A stretch of 6,051 nucleotides of DNA from Syntrophaceae bacterium (GCA_017885225.1 JAFNGM010000235.1:3152-9202); one strand, 5' to 3'; shown: positions 1 to 6,051, numbered from the stretch's first letter. Notes: generated by a model not told the origin, from the letters alone. Program-made: numbers and translations.

Positions 1-1
1 G

Positions 2-403
2 AGGTGTGATTGCGGCTATCAACTCCATACCGCCATGACGATGGTGGAAGCGGCAGAAAAAGGTGTGATCGTGTATATGCACCAGGAAGGCAGGGGAATC
101 GGCCTGGTAAATAAAATCAAAGCCTATGAGCTGCAGGAAAGCGGGAAGGATACGGTGGAGGCCAATCTCACGCTCGGTTTCAAGGCAGATTTACGGGATT
201 ATGGAATTGGCGCCCAGATACTTGCTGATTTGGGTGTCAGGAAGATGAAGCTCATGACCAACAATCCCAAAAAAATTGTCGGTCTGGAAGGGTATGGTAT
301 AACCATTACCGAACGTGTTCCTATCGAAATAAAACCAACGGAGAACAACATTAAATATCTGACGACAAAAAAGAAAAAGATGGGGCATTTGTTAGAAATA
401 TAG
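2..403 (+). CDS. ribA: GTP cyclohydrolase II, C-terminal part (RibA, probably of a RibBA fusion); 5' end outside window
   Basis: The enzyme opens and hydrolyses GTP to 2,5-diamino-6-ribosylamino-4-pyrimidinone 5'-phosphate, formate and pyrophosphate, the first committed step of riboflavin synthesis in the cytoplasm. The reading frame is open from base 2, so the gene enters from the left. The ATG at 35 is internal, because the conserved zinc-binding RCDCG (bases 2-16) lies upstream of it in frame. Two of the three family zinc cysteines are in this motif; the third would be further upstream. Next come the active-site stretch HQEGRGIGL (80-106), the LGF/DLRDY region, TNNPKK (257-274) and the terminal MGHLL seen across the family. 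Whether a DHBP synthase (RibB) domain precedes it cannot be seen; a fusion is common in this gene order. It ends 11 bases before ribH, so the two are almost certainly co-transcribed. Identification is firm; mono- versus bifunctional status is open. Confidence 0.95.
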   Translation, partial: RCDCGYQLHTAMTMVEAAEKGVIVYMHQEGRGIGLVNKIKAYELQESGKDTVEANLTLGFKADLRDYGIGAQILADLGVRKMKLMTNNPKKIVGLEGYGITITERVPIEIKPTENNIKYLTTKKKKMGHLLEI

Positions 404-414
404 GAGAAGGAACC

Positions 415-879
415 ATGCCGAAAACAATTGAAGGGAAGCTTGTAGCCAAAGGGATGAAATTTGGCATTGTTGCCAGCCGGTTTAATGATTTTATTTCTGG
501 ACGGTTGATTGAAGGCGCCGTCGATGCCCTGACAAGGGCAGGGGCGGATGAAAAAGACATCCAGATTTATAAAGTCCCCGGTGCATTTGAATTGCCCTTA
601 ATGGCGAAAAAGCTGGCAAAGACCGAACGCTTTGATGCAGTCATCTGCCTTGGTGCCGTGATCAGGGGGGCCACACCCCACTTCGAATACATCAGTGCCG
701 AAGTCACCAAGGGGATCGCCAGCGTCGGCCTAGAAATGGAGATACCCGTATCCTTCGGTGTACTAACCACAGACACCATTGAACAGGCTATTGAAAGGGC
801 GGGAACAAAAGCAGGTAATAAGGGATGGGATGCCGCCATGTCCGCTATTGAAATGGTAGATCTCTTCAAAAAATTATAG
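415..879 (+). CDS. ribH: 6,7-dimethyl-8-ribityllumazine synthase
   Basis: RibH condenses 5-amino-6-ribitylaminouracil with 3,4-dihydroxy-2-butanone 4-phosphate to give 6,7-dimethyl-8-ribityllumazine, the substrate of riboflavin synthase. The family forms pentamers or 60-subunit capsids. The product has 154 residues, the usual length. Visible motifs are the substrate-binding RFN (22-24), VPGAFELP (54-61), [14 protein letters not shown] (80-93) with the catalytic general-base histidine at residue 89, [11 protein letters not shown] (111-121) and the C-terminal AGNKGWDAA (133-141). The ATG at 415 follows GGAGAAGG (403-410), which overlaps the upstream stop codon, so translation is probably coupled to the preceding GTP cyclohydrolase gene. 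All expected residues are present and no truncation is seen. Confidence 0.97.
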   Translation: MPKTIEGKLVAKGMKFGIVASRFNDFISGRLIEGAVDALTRAGADEKDIQIYKVPGAFELPLMAKKLAKTERFDAVICLGAVIRGATPHFEYISAEVTKGIASVGLEMEIPVSFGVLTTDTIEQAIERAGTKAGNKGWDAAMSAIEMVDLFKKL

Positions 880-1058
880 TTGCTCATTCACCCGTTTTTG
901 GCGGGTTATGAAGAATGATGCCGATAATTTTGTTTAATACCGGCGTAAACCTTCCTTGATTTCAATACTTTTTAATTTATTGCAGGTATCTCTTGTCGTA
1001 ATTGATATAAGCAGACCCATCATATACGGTATCTGATGTAATATCACCAGAGGCACTA
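880..1058. other. ribH-nusB intergenic region with weak hairpins
   Basis: This 179-base gap breaks an otherwise tight gene string and is AT-rich, especially 925-980. Just after ribH, ACCCG (890-894) and CGGGT (902-906) can form a five-pair hairpin with a seven-base loop. No T run follows, so at best it is a weak terminator or 3' stabilising hairpin. A second hairpin has GCCG (920-923) pairing with CGGC (941-944) plus short flanking pairs. No ORF with a ribosome binding site and no RNA gene is recognisable. The gap suggests that nusB may have its own promoter. Confidence 0.5.
1034..1042 (+). promoter_or_regulatory. possible extended -10 promoter element for nusB
   Basis: TGATGTAAT matches the extended -10 pattern TGnTATAAT with one mismatch in the hexamer. 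No convincing -35 box lies 17 bases upstream. Transcription would start near 1049, at or inside the AGAGG ribosome binding site (1049-1053), leaving almost no leader. An alternative is TTGATA (1002-1007) with TATACG (1023-1028) at a short 15-base spacing. Both are weak calls from pattern alone. Confidence 0.2.
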
Positions 1059-1505
1059 ATGCATCAAAGAAGAAAGGCACGAGAGGTTGCCTTACAGGTT
1101 CTTTACGAGCTGGACGTTTTAAATATCGATGCCAAAGAGGCTATCAGGCTCTTCTGGAATAACTTTCAGGCGACAGAAGATTCCAAAAAGTTCTCAACTC
1201 TCCTGATCGAAGGTGCTTGGGATAATAGAGAACAAATAGATAATCTTATACGCAGTTGTTCTGAACACTGGTCGCTGGAACGTATGTCGAGAGTAGACCG
1301 AAACATACTCCGTATGGCTGTCTATGAGCTTCTCTACTGCCCGAACATACCCCCAAAAGTGACACTGAACGAAGCTATTGATTTAGGTAAAATGTATGGC
1401 TCGGAAAACTCTGGATCTTTTATAAACGGTATTCTTGATGCCGTATATCTCACATTATATAGAGAAACTATGAAACAAGATGTCAATGGAAGCTGCAATT
1501 CATGA
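1059..1505 (+). CDS. nusB: transcription antitermination protein NusB
   Basis: NusB binds the boxA RNA element together with NusE (ribosomal protein S10) and is part of the complex that prevents Rho-dependent termination in rRNA operons. The 148-residue product has the family length and an all-helical pattern. It begins with the basic RNA-binding stretch RRKAREVALQVLYELD (4-19). The C-terminal part has the signature SRVDRNILRMAVYELLY (77-93), then IPPKVTLNEAIDLGKMYG (97-114) and SGSFINGILDAV (118-129). The ATG at 1059 follows AGAGG (1049-1053) at five bases and places the conserved arginine-rich start correctly. Sitting next to ribH is a common arrangement in proteobacteria. The last eight or so residues, after TLYRETMKQ, are an ordinary variable tail. 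Confidence 0.96.
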   Translation: MHQRRKAREVALQVLYELDVLNIDAKEAIRLFWNNFQATEDSKKFSTLLIEGAWDNREQIDNLIRSCSEHWSLERMSRVDRNILRMAVYELLYCPNIPPKVTLNEAIDLGKMYGSENSGSFINGILDAVYLTLYRETMKQDVNGSCNS

Positions 1506-1528
1506 GGATGTGATTTCTTGTTCTTTTC

Positions 1529-1584
1529 AGGACAATCATCGTTATTACAGGGGGTCCTCGAACATGTTGGAGGTTGAGTAAAGC
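1529..1584 (+). promoter_or_regulatory. leuS leader: possible SD-sequestering hairpin and five-codon mini-ORF
   Basis: The leuS Shine-Dalgarno GGAGG (1569-1573) can pair with CCTC at 1556-1559 through GAGG (1570-1573); a G-G mismatch and two A-T pairs extend the stem around a CATG loop. The same anti-SD strand can instead pair upstream, GTCCT (1554-1558) with AGGAC (1529-1533), so the two pairings exclude each other. A mini-ORF, ATG TTG GAG GTT GAG TAA (1564-1581), starts in the hairpin loop behind a GGGGG run (1550-1554) and ends three bases before the leuS ATG. Ribosomes on it would open the hairpin. The pairings are short and may be chance; this is inference from base pairing only. Confidence 0.3.
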
Positions 1585-4167
1585 ATGGAAGACAAGTATA
1601 AACCCCAGGAGCTGGAAAAGAAATGGCAGAAGATCTGGGAAGATAAGGGTATTTTCAAAGTCACGGAAGACGCTGGCAAAAAAAAGTACTACCTTCTCGA
1701 GATGTTTCCCTATCCATCCGGAAAAATTCACATCGGCCATGTTCGCAACTACACCATAGGCGATGTTGTGGCACGCTACAAGAGGATGAACGGATACAAT
1801 GTACTCCACCCCATGGGCTGGGATTCCTTCGGGATGCCCGCGGAAAACGCGGCTATCGACCATGGAATTCACCCGGCAACATGGACGAACGAAAACATCT
1901 CCTATATGAAAAAACAGCTCAAGGAGATGGGTTTCAGTTATGACTGGGACAGAGAACTTTCCACGTGTGAGCCGGAATATTACCGCTGGGAACAACTGTT
2001 TTTTCTCTGGATGTACGAGAAAGGGCTCGCTTATAAAAAAAGCTCTATCGTAAACTGGTGTATAAATTGTCAGACAGTACTGGCGAACGAGCAGGTGGAA
2101 GCAGGCCAGTGCTGGAGGTGCTCCACGGAGGTCGAGGAAAAATATCTCGACCAATGGTTTTTCCGCATCACTGATTATGTGGAAGAGCTCCTCGACTATT
2201 GCGACAAGCTTCCCGGATGGCCCGAACGGGTCATCACCATGCAGAAAAACTGGATAGGGAAAAGCTATGGATGCGATATCCTTTTCCCCATGGCAGACGG
2301 CAATGGTACGATAACGGTTTTTACGACGAGGCAGGACACGGTATTCGGAGCGACGTTTATGCTGGTTGCCGCAGAACTTCCCCTCGTGATGGATCTTGTC
2401 AAGGGAAAACCTATTGAACACGAAGTCAGGGAATTTGTGGAGAAGGTAAAAAAGCAAGACAAGCTGATGCGGACATCGGAATACTACGAAAAAGAGGGTA
2501 TGTTTTTAGATGCGTACTGCCTCAATCCGCTTACGAAGAAAAAAATGCCAATCTTCGCTGCAAACTTCGTTGTTGCCGAGTATGGCACCGGCTGTGTTAT
2601 GGCCGTACCCGCCCATGATCAGCGGGACTTCGAATTCGCAAAAAAATACAATCTCCCTCTGCTCGTTGTCATTCAACCGCACAATAAGCCGTTGAACGTG
2701 AGCACCATGAAAGAAGCCTACGTGGACGAAGGCATGCTCGTCAACTCGGGACAGTTCAACGGCATGGAAAATTTAAAAGCCCTGGATGCAATCGCCTCAT
2801 ATTTGGAATCCATCGGGCGGGGCAAAAAAGCCATCCAGTACCGCTTGCGAGACTGGGGAATCTCCCGGCAGCGTTACTGGGGGGCGCCGATTCCCATTCT
2901 CTACTGTGATACGTGCGGTACAGTACCGGTACCGGAATCCGAACTACCCGTCATCCTGCCCCGCGAAATAGAGTTAACGGGAGCGGGAGGATCCCCCCTG
3001 GCGAAGTATGATGCCTTTTTAAAAACCAGCTGCCCCACATGCGGCAACACGGCAAAACGGGAAACGGACACCATGGATACGTTTGTCGAATCTTCCTGGT
3101 ATTTTAACCGTTTCTGCTCACCCCACTGCGGAGAAAAGCCCGGTCTTGATAAACAAAAGGTCCACTACTGGATGCCGGTGGATCAGTACATCGGTGGCAT
3201 TGAACACGCAATTCTCCATCTCCTCTACTCTCGTTTCTTCACAAAGATGCTGAGAGATTATGGTGTCCTGGATTTCGATGAACCGTTTACCAATCTCCTG
3301 ACCCAGGGCATGGTCTGCAAAGAGACGGCTCGTTGCAAAGAGCACGGTTATCTCTTTCCCGACGAAGTGAAGGATGGAAAATGCACTCGCTGCCAGAGTG
3401 AGGTCACTATCGGCAAATCAGAAAAAATGTCCAAATCCCTAAAAAATGTCGTTGACCCTGATTATCTGATCAAAAATTATGGCGCCGATACCGTCAGGAT
3501 GTTCTGTCTCTTCGCATCCCCTCCGGAGAAAGATCTGGAATGGTCCGATCAGGGGGTCGAGGGATCGTTCCGTTTCCTCAACAGGGCCTGGAGAATAGTG
3601 ATTGACTGTCTTGAGGATATTAAGCATGTCACACCATTCGATGGCAGCAGGGATATTGACGGGGATCTGAAAAACCTGAGGCGAAAAACCCACCAGACGA
3701 TGAGGAAAGTGACGCGCGATATTGAGGATCGGTTTCACTTCAACACCGCTATTAGCGCTGTTATGGAACTGGTGAATGCCTTGTACCTGATGGAACGGCC
3801 GGCCAGGGAAAATACGACAGCCCTTTCTGTCATCAGGGAGACCATAGAAACGATCATTATACTGCTGGCGCCTATTGTTCCTCATATCACCGAAGAGCTC
3901 TGGACGGCATTAGGATACGAAAGCAATTTAGCCGATGTCCCCTGGCCTTCGTACGATAATGAAGTTGCCGCCGAAGAGGAAATTACCATCGTCATTCAGG
4001 TAAACGGCAAGGTAAGGAGCAGGATCGTTGTTTCTGCCGATGAAGAAGCGACTAAGATTAAGGACCTCGCCCTTAATGACGAAAAAATCATGAACTACAT
4101 ATCCGGGAAAAAGGTATTGAGAGAGATTTATGTTCCCAAGAAGCTTGTCAATATCGTGGTTCAGTAA
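1585..4167 (+). CDS. leuS: leucyl-tRNA synthetase
   Basis: LeuRS is the class Ia cytoplasmic enzyme that charges tRNA-Leu with leucine and hydrolyses mischarged products. At 860 residues it has the same length as the E. coli enzyme. The nucleotide-binding HIGH is at 49-52 within [13 protein letters not shown], and the KMSKS loop is at 614-618. Zinc cysteines C159, C162, C176 and C179 form the ZN-1 module. The CP1 editing domain has the threonine-rich [12 protein letters not shown] (247-258) and [12 protein letters not shown] (334-345) with the conserved editing aspartate D345. [10 protein letters not shown] (424-433), SSWYF (503-507) and [16 protein letters not shown] (537-552) complete the catalytic core. 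The anticodon-binding domain (about 660-790) and the small C-terminal domain with VNGKVR (806-811) follow. Extra CxxC pairs occur at 441-444, 483-486 and 584-603. An in-frame TAA at 1579 makes 1585 the earliest start; GGAGG (1569-1573) precedes it. Confidence 0.98.
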   Translation: MEDKYKPQELEKKWQKIWEDKGIFKVTEDAGKKKYYLLEMFPYPSGKIHIGHVRNYTIGDVVARYKRMNGYNVLHPMGWDSFGMPAENAAIDHGIHPATWTNENISYMKKQLKEMGFSYDWDRELSTCEPEYYRWEQLFFLWMYEKGLAYKKSSIVNWCINCQTVLANEQVEAGQCWRCSTEVEEKYLDQWFFRITDYVEELLDYCDKLPGWPERVITMQKNWIGKSYGCDILFPMADGNGTITVFTTRQDTVFGATFMLVAAELPLVMDLVKGKPIEHEVREFVEKVKKQDKLMRTSEYYEKEGMFLDAYCLNPLTKKKMPIFAANFVVAEYGTGCVMAVPAHDQRDFEFAKKYNLPLLVVIQPHNKPLNVSTMKEAYVDEGMLVNSGQFNGMENLKALDAIASYLESIGRGKKAIQYRLRDWGISRQRYWGAPIPILYCDTCGTVPVPESELPVILPREIELTGAGGSPLAKYDAFLKTSCPTCGNTAKRETDTMDTFVESSWYFNRFCSPHCGEKPGLDKQKVHYWMPVDQYIGGIEHAILHLLYSRFFTKMLRDYGVLDFDEPFTNLLTQGMVCKETARCKEHGYLFPDEVKDGKCTRCQSEVTIGKSEKMSKSLKNVVDPDYLIKNYGADTVRMFCLFASPPEKDLEWSDQGVEGSFRFLNRAWRIVIDCLEDIKHVTPFDGSRDIDGDLKNLRRKTHQTMRKVTRDIEDRFHFNTAISAVMELVNALYLMERPARENTTALSVIRETIETIIILLAPIVPHITEELWTALGYESNLADVPWPSYDNEVAAEEEITIVIQVNGKVRSRIVVSADEEATKIKDLALNDEKIMNYISGKKVLREIYVPKKLVNIVVQ

Positions 4168-4717
4168 CAACCGCAGGAGAGAAATTACCCGCGAAAACGG
4201 CCACCTCACGGCACCCCTCTTCCTTTTTCTCCTGTCCGCTATTCTCATCTCGGGTTGCGGTTACCGCTTCAGCGCAGGCGGAGAATATATCGACAAAAAA
4301 ATCCGCACAGTGTTCATAGACAATTTTGCGAATCGAACCGGTGAGCCCTATATTGATAATACCATCAGGAACGCCTTCATCAATCAGTTTACTACAGGAA
4401 GCAGATTCACGATCGTGGACAGACGAGAAAAAGCAGATGCCGCATTCAGGGGCAGTATCGACAGCCTCACCACCGCTCCTCTCTCTTATCAGAAAAGCAA
4501 CCTGGCATCGGAAGAACGGGTAACGATCACCATGGAACTCGCGTTTGAAGAACAGGACACAAAAAAGACTATCTGGACCAATAAGAGTTTTTCCGGATAC
4601 CAGGACTACGCTACTCCCGACCTGAACTCGAAAGAAGCAAACCGAAAAAATGCCCTCATCAAGCTTTCAAACGATACAGCCGAGAGGGCATACAGATTAA
4701 TGATGTCAGGCTTTTAA
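4130..4717 (+). CDS. lptE: LPS-assembly lipoprotein LptE
   Basis: LptE is the outer-membrane lipoprotein that plugs the LptD barrel and helps place lipopolysaccharide in the outer leaflet. From the ATG at 4130 it has 195 residues. A hydrophobic stretch [16 protein letters not shown] (26-41) ends in the lipobox ISGC, with the lipidated cysteine at residue 43 followed by GYRF, the typical LptE N-terminus. The mature part of about 153 residues has the family pattern: V-F-I-D-N-F-x-N-R-T-x-E-P (58-70), a TNNPxR-like [12 protein letters not shown], and a repeated beta-strand region ([10 protein letters not shown]). The gene overlaps leuS by 38 bases if 4130 is the start; GAGAG (4119-4123) lies before it. 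This gives a long 42-residue signal region. A start near 4184 (ATT) behind AGGAG (4175-4179) would give a more usual signal peptide. The leuS-lptE pairing is widespread and supports the call. Confidence 0.9.
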   Translation: MFPRSLSISWFSNNRRREITRENGHLTAPLFLFLLSAILISGCGYRFSAGGEYIDKKIRTVFIDNFANRTGEPYIDNTIRNAFINQFTTGSRFTIVDRREKADAAFRGSIDSLTTAPLSYQKSNLASEERVTITMELAFEEQDTKKTIWTNKSFSGYQDYATPDLNSKEANRKNALIKLSNDTAERAYRLMMSGF

Positions 4718-4720
4718 AAG

Positions 4721-4780
4721 AGTCAGGGACTGATGTGAGGACTGTACCATTTTTGCACGCAAAAATAGGGACTGTCCCTC
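4721..4780. repeat. nested imperfect palindrome, REP-like element between convergent genes
   Basis: GGACTG occurs three times (4727-4732, 4739-4744, 4769-4774). AGGGAC-T-GTCCCT (4767-4779) is a perfect 13-base palindrome, and a decayed version GGACTGTACC sits at 4739-4748. Between them ATTTTTGC-AC-GCAAAAAT (4749-4766) is a perfect eight-base inverted repeat. Together 4737-4780 form one large imperfect inverted repeat whose arms each contain a smaller palindrome. This layout, in a short gap between convergent genes, resembles REP elements mobilised by RAYT transposases; no transposase is in the window. Whether it is repeated elsewhere in the genome cannot be seen here. Confidence 0.6.
4761..4779 (-). 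terminator. candidate Rho-independent terminator of rpsT
   Basis: Read on the minus strand, AGGGA-CAG-TCCCT forms a five-pair stem with a three-base loop and is followed at once by ATTTTT. It begins six bases past the rpsT stop codon. The stem is short, but stem plus T run and position fit a terminator. It is one half of the palindromic element, so the element may have been recruited for this role. On the plus strand no T run follows the same stem, so it is not an obvious terminator for lptE. Confidence 0.5.
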
Positions 4781-4785
4781 GGGAA

Positions 4786-5052
4786 TTATCCTTTAAGAGA
4801 ATTCACCTTCTTGGTCAATCTCGATATCTTTCGCGATGCTGTCTTCTTATGAAATACGCCTTTGGAAGCGGCCTTATTGATCGCAGGTATGGCAACGGCA
4901 AGGGCAGTCGCTGAGGCTGCGTTATCCTTCTCCTCCACAGCATTCAGCACCGATTTTATCCGTGTCTTGACGCTCGATTTTACCGATGTATTTCTCAGAC
5001 GTTTCACTACATTCTGCCTGCTTCTCTTTTCCGCGGATTTGTGTGTAGCCAA
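4786..5052 (-). CDS. rpsT: 30S ribosomal protein S20
   Basis: S20 is a primary binding protein of the small ribosomal subunit that contacts 16S rRNA with a three-helix bundle. The 88-residue product is highly basic and has the family features: the start ATHKSAEKRSRQN (2-14), RNTSVKSSVKT (20-30), the alanine-rich middle, and the C-terminal HKKTASRKISRLTKKVN (68-84). The start codon is TTG (minus strand, 5052-5050), placed eight bases after a strong GGAGG (plus-strand CCTCC at 5061-5065); no ATG fits. E. coli rpsT also starts with UUG, which is tied to its translational autoregulation. The gene is convergent with lptE and divergent from the downstream synthetase gene, and it has its own likely promoter and terminator. 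Confidence 0.97.
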   Translation of the reverse strand: MATHKSAEKRSRQNVVKRLRNTSVKSSVKTRIKSVLNAVEEKDNAASATALAVAIPAINKAASKGVFHKKTASRKISRLTKKVNSLKG

Positions 5053-5065
5053 AAAACTATCCTCC
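5050..5065 (-). promoter_or_regulatory. rpsT ribosome binding site with TTG start codon
   Basis: On the minus strand GGAGG (5065-5061) is followed after eight A/T-rich bases by TTG GCT ACA CAC, which encodes the conserved S20 N-terminus. The strong SD with a weak start codon decides the start and suggests that initiation is deliberately limited, as in E. coli where excess S20 represses its own translation. Confidence 0.8.
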
Positions 5066-5093
5066 TTATACTGGTCTTACGATGTAGGGGAGC

Positions 5094-5122
5094 TTTCTAT
5101 ATGAATTCGTGTATCCTGTCAA
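5094..5122 (-). promoter_or_regulatory. sigma-70 type promoter for rpsT
   Basis: On the minus strand a perfect TTGACA -35 box (plus-strand TGTCAA, 5117-5122) is followed after 17 bases by TAGAAA (5099-5094), or after 15 bases by TATAGA (5101-5096); both hexamers match four of six consensus positions. Transcription would start about 5087, giving a leader of roughly 35 bases. A seven-base inverted repeat (GTCTTAC 5074-5080, GTAAGAC 5136-5142) flanks the promoter. Confidence 0.65.
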
Positions 5123-5175
5123 GCGTAAAGTAGTTGTAAGACTGAAACAGATCTTTACTTGATCGTCTTATCATG

Positions 5176-5204
5176 TTGACTTTTCTCGCTTTCATCCGTA
5201 ATAT
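5176..5204 (+). promoter_or_regulatory. sigma-70 type promoter for the acyl-CoA synthetase gene
   Basis: TTGACT (5176-5181, five of six) and TAATAT (5199-5204, four of six) are separated by exactly 17 bases. Transcription would start near 5211 and leave a leader of about 68 bases before the ATG at 5279. TTTTCTCG (5181-5188), inside this promoter, is an exact inverted copy of CGAGAAAA (5242-5249) in the leader, which might be an operator or a chance match. The remaining stretch 5123-5175 shows no gene. Confidence 0.5.
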
Positions 5205-5278
5205 TGCTGAGCTTCAGTGTCCGTCCCTGGAGCGGCTTTAACGAGAAAAAGCAATGTGAGCAGCAAAAGGAGGTACCA

Positions 5279-6051
5279 ATGGAAAACACAGTAGCGAATC
5301 TTCTTGCGGAAGTTAAAAAACAGGGAAGGGTGCATCTCACGGAGGTGGAAAGCAAGGAAGTGCTGAAGGCTTACGACATCAAAGTCAGTACCGGGTATGT
5401 CGCATCAGATCCGGACACGGCAGCTACGGTAGCCGGCTGGTTAGGATACCCGGTAGTGATGAAGATACTTTCCCCGGATATCTCTCACAAGTCTGATGTA
5501 GGGGGTGTCAGGGTTAATCTTGATTCCCCGGAGGCTGTGCGGACGGCGTTTTCCGAAATCATGGAGAACGCAAAAATTCATAAACCGGACGCATATATAC
5601 AAGGTATTCTGGTCGATCAAATGGTACCGGAAGGAGTGGAACTGGTCATCGGCGCAACCTTCAGCCGTCAGTTCGGGCATGCCGTGATGTTCGGCCTGGG
5701 GGGTATTTTTATCGAAGTCGCAGGCGATGTGGCTTTCAGATTAGTCCCTCTGACAAGAGAGGATTCTCTCGGCATGATCCAGGAGATCAGGGGAAGAAAA
5801 ATCCTCGGGAATTTCCGCGGGAAACCGGCGGTCGATGTGAACATATTAGCGGATATTATGCAGAAACTATCACTCTTGTTAACCGATCACCCGGAAATTC
5901 TGGAAGTCGATCTGAATCCCGTAATCGCAACCGCTGCGGGCGCCGTCATTGTGGATGCCCGGATGGCACTCGGCGAACCCAAGAGAATCGCCGAAACGCT
6001 CTACACTTCGGAAGAAATCGTCGCCAGTATGAAGAGGATCTTTTCTCCCGC
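5279..6051 (+). CDS. acyl-CoA synthetase (ADP-forming), beta ATP-grasp domain; 3' end outside window
   Basis: This family converts acyl-CoA, ADP and phosphate to the free acid, CoA and ATP (reversibly), so it makes ATP by substrate-level phosphorylation; acetate is the classic product. The 257 visible residues form a complete ATP-grasp_5 beta domain. YPVVMKILSPDISHKSDVGG (57-76) contains the conserved histidine H70 of the HKSD motif. GVELVIGATFSRQFGHAVMF (119-138) and the glycine-rich GLGGIF (139-144) are followed by EVAGDVAFRLVPLT, and EVDLNPV (209-215) carries metal-binding residues. After residue 240 comes a linker and then SMKRIFSP, which resembles the start of the CoA-binding alpha domain, so a beta-alpha fusion is likely. 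The ATG follows AAGGAGG (5267-5273) by five bases. The substrate cannot be told from the sequence, and no symbol is assigned because naming differs between groups. Confidence 0.88.
   Translation, partial: MENTVANLLAEVKKQGRVHLTEVESKEVLKAYDIKVSTGYVASDPDTAATVAGWLGYPVVMKILSPDISHKSDVGGVRVNLDSPEAVRTAFSEIMENAKIHKPDAYIQGILVDQMVPEGVELVIGATFSRQFGHAVMFGLGGIFIEVAGDVAFRLVPLTREDSLGMIQEIRGRKILGNFRGKPAVDVNILADIMQKLSLLLTDHPEILEVDLNPVIATAAGAVIVDARMALGEPKRIAETLYTSEEIVASMKRIFSP

Noticed and set aside
890..906. Rho-independent terminator after ribH
   Set aside because: The five-pair stem has no following T run; it is kept only as a weak hairpin in the intergenic entry.
1506..1584. T-box leader for leuS
   Set aside because: The 79-base gap is too short and has no T-box sequence or terminator/antiterminator pair of that class.
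1483..2457. Minus-strand open frame of 324 codons opposite the nusB end and the first third of leuS
   Set aside because: It lies antisense to a fully conserved leuS, has no recognisable domain, and its composition reads like a reversed coding frame. Shadow ORF.
3439..3885. Minus-strand open frame of 148 codons inside leuS
   Set aside because: It is antisense to the KMSKS and anticodon-binding region of leuS and shows no family resemblance.
3928..4248. Minus-strand open frame of 106 codons across the leuS-lptE junction
   Set aside because: It is antisense to two well-supported genes and has no recognisable domain.
4749..4766. Terminator of lptE on the plus strand
   Set aside because: The stem is almost entirely A-T and is followed by AGGG rather than a T run, so it is better explained as the centre of the palindromic element.
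4862..5104. Plus-strand open frame of 80 codons opposite rpsT
   Set aside because: It is antisense to the conserved S20 gene; its hydrophobic look comes from reversing alanine and lysine codons.
5155..5355. Minus-strand open frame of 66 codons over the divergent promoter region
   Set aside because: It begins with TTG, overlaps the synthetase start antisense, and resembles no known family.
1..6051. Novel defence, mobile or biosynthetic system
   Set aside because: All long, well-supported frames belong to known housekeeping or metabolic families; no transposase, CRISPR repeat, toxin-antitoxin pair or phage gene is visible.

Overview
The window is a stretch of bacterial housekeeping chromosome. 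It carries six recognisable protein genes, and the two outer ones are cut by the window edges. The lipopolysaccharide-assembly lipoprotein LptE directly behind leuS indicates a Gram-negative (diderm) organism. Three things fit an anaerobic deltaproteobacterium (Desulfobacterota, perhaps a syntrophic lineage): the order ribA(ribBA)-ribH-nusB-leuS-lptE with rpsT next to it, moderate base composition, and an ADP-forming acyl-CoA synthetase of the ATP-grasp type. The taxonomic assignment is inference from gene content, not a match to a known genome.

Plus strand, positions 1 to 4717: the 3' end of a GTP cyclohydrolase II gene (riboflavin step 1, probably the C-terminal half of a RibBA fusion) is followed after 11 bases by ribH (lumazine synthase, the penultimate riboflavin step). 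After a 179-base gap comes nusB (transcription antitermination), and after a 79-base leader comes leuS (leucyl-tRNA synthetase, 860 residues, all catalytic and editing motifs present). The lptE gene overlaps the leuS end by 38 bases if its first ATG is used. The leuS leader contains a possible hairpin over its own Shine-Dalgarno sequence and a five-codon mini-ORF.

Positions 4718 to 4785 lie between convergent genes. They hold a nested, imperfect palindrome built from GGACTGT-type units, which looks like a dispersed REP-like element. One half of it could serve as the terminator of rpsT. The holA gene often found between lptE and rpsT in related bacteria is not there.

The minus strand carries rpsT (ribosomal protein S20), which starts with TTG behind a strong GGAGG, the same unusual start codon known for E. 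coli rpsT. Positions 5053 to 5278 are a divergent promoter region with a good candidate promoter on each strand. The plus-strand promoter leads to an acyl-CoA synthetase (ADP-forming) gene whose beta (ATP-grasp) domain is complete and which runs off the end of the window. Its last visible residues resemble the start of the CoA-binding alpha domain, so a beta-alpha fusion is likely.

I found no CRISPR array, transposase, phage gene, RNA gene or clearly novel system. The items most worth a second look are the palindromic element, the rpsT TTG start, the leuS leader, the lptE start and the beta-first synthetase.
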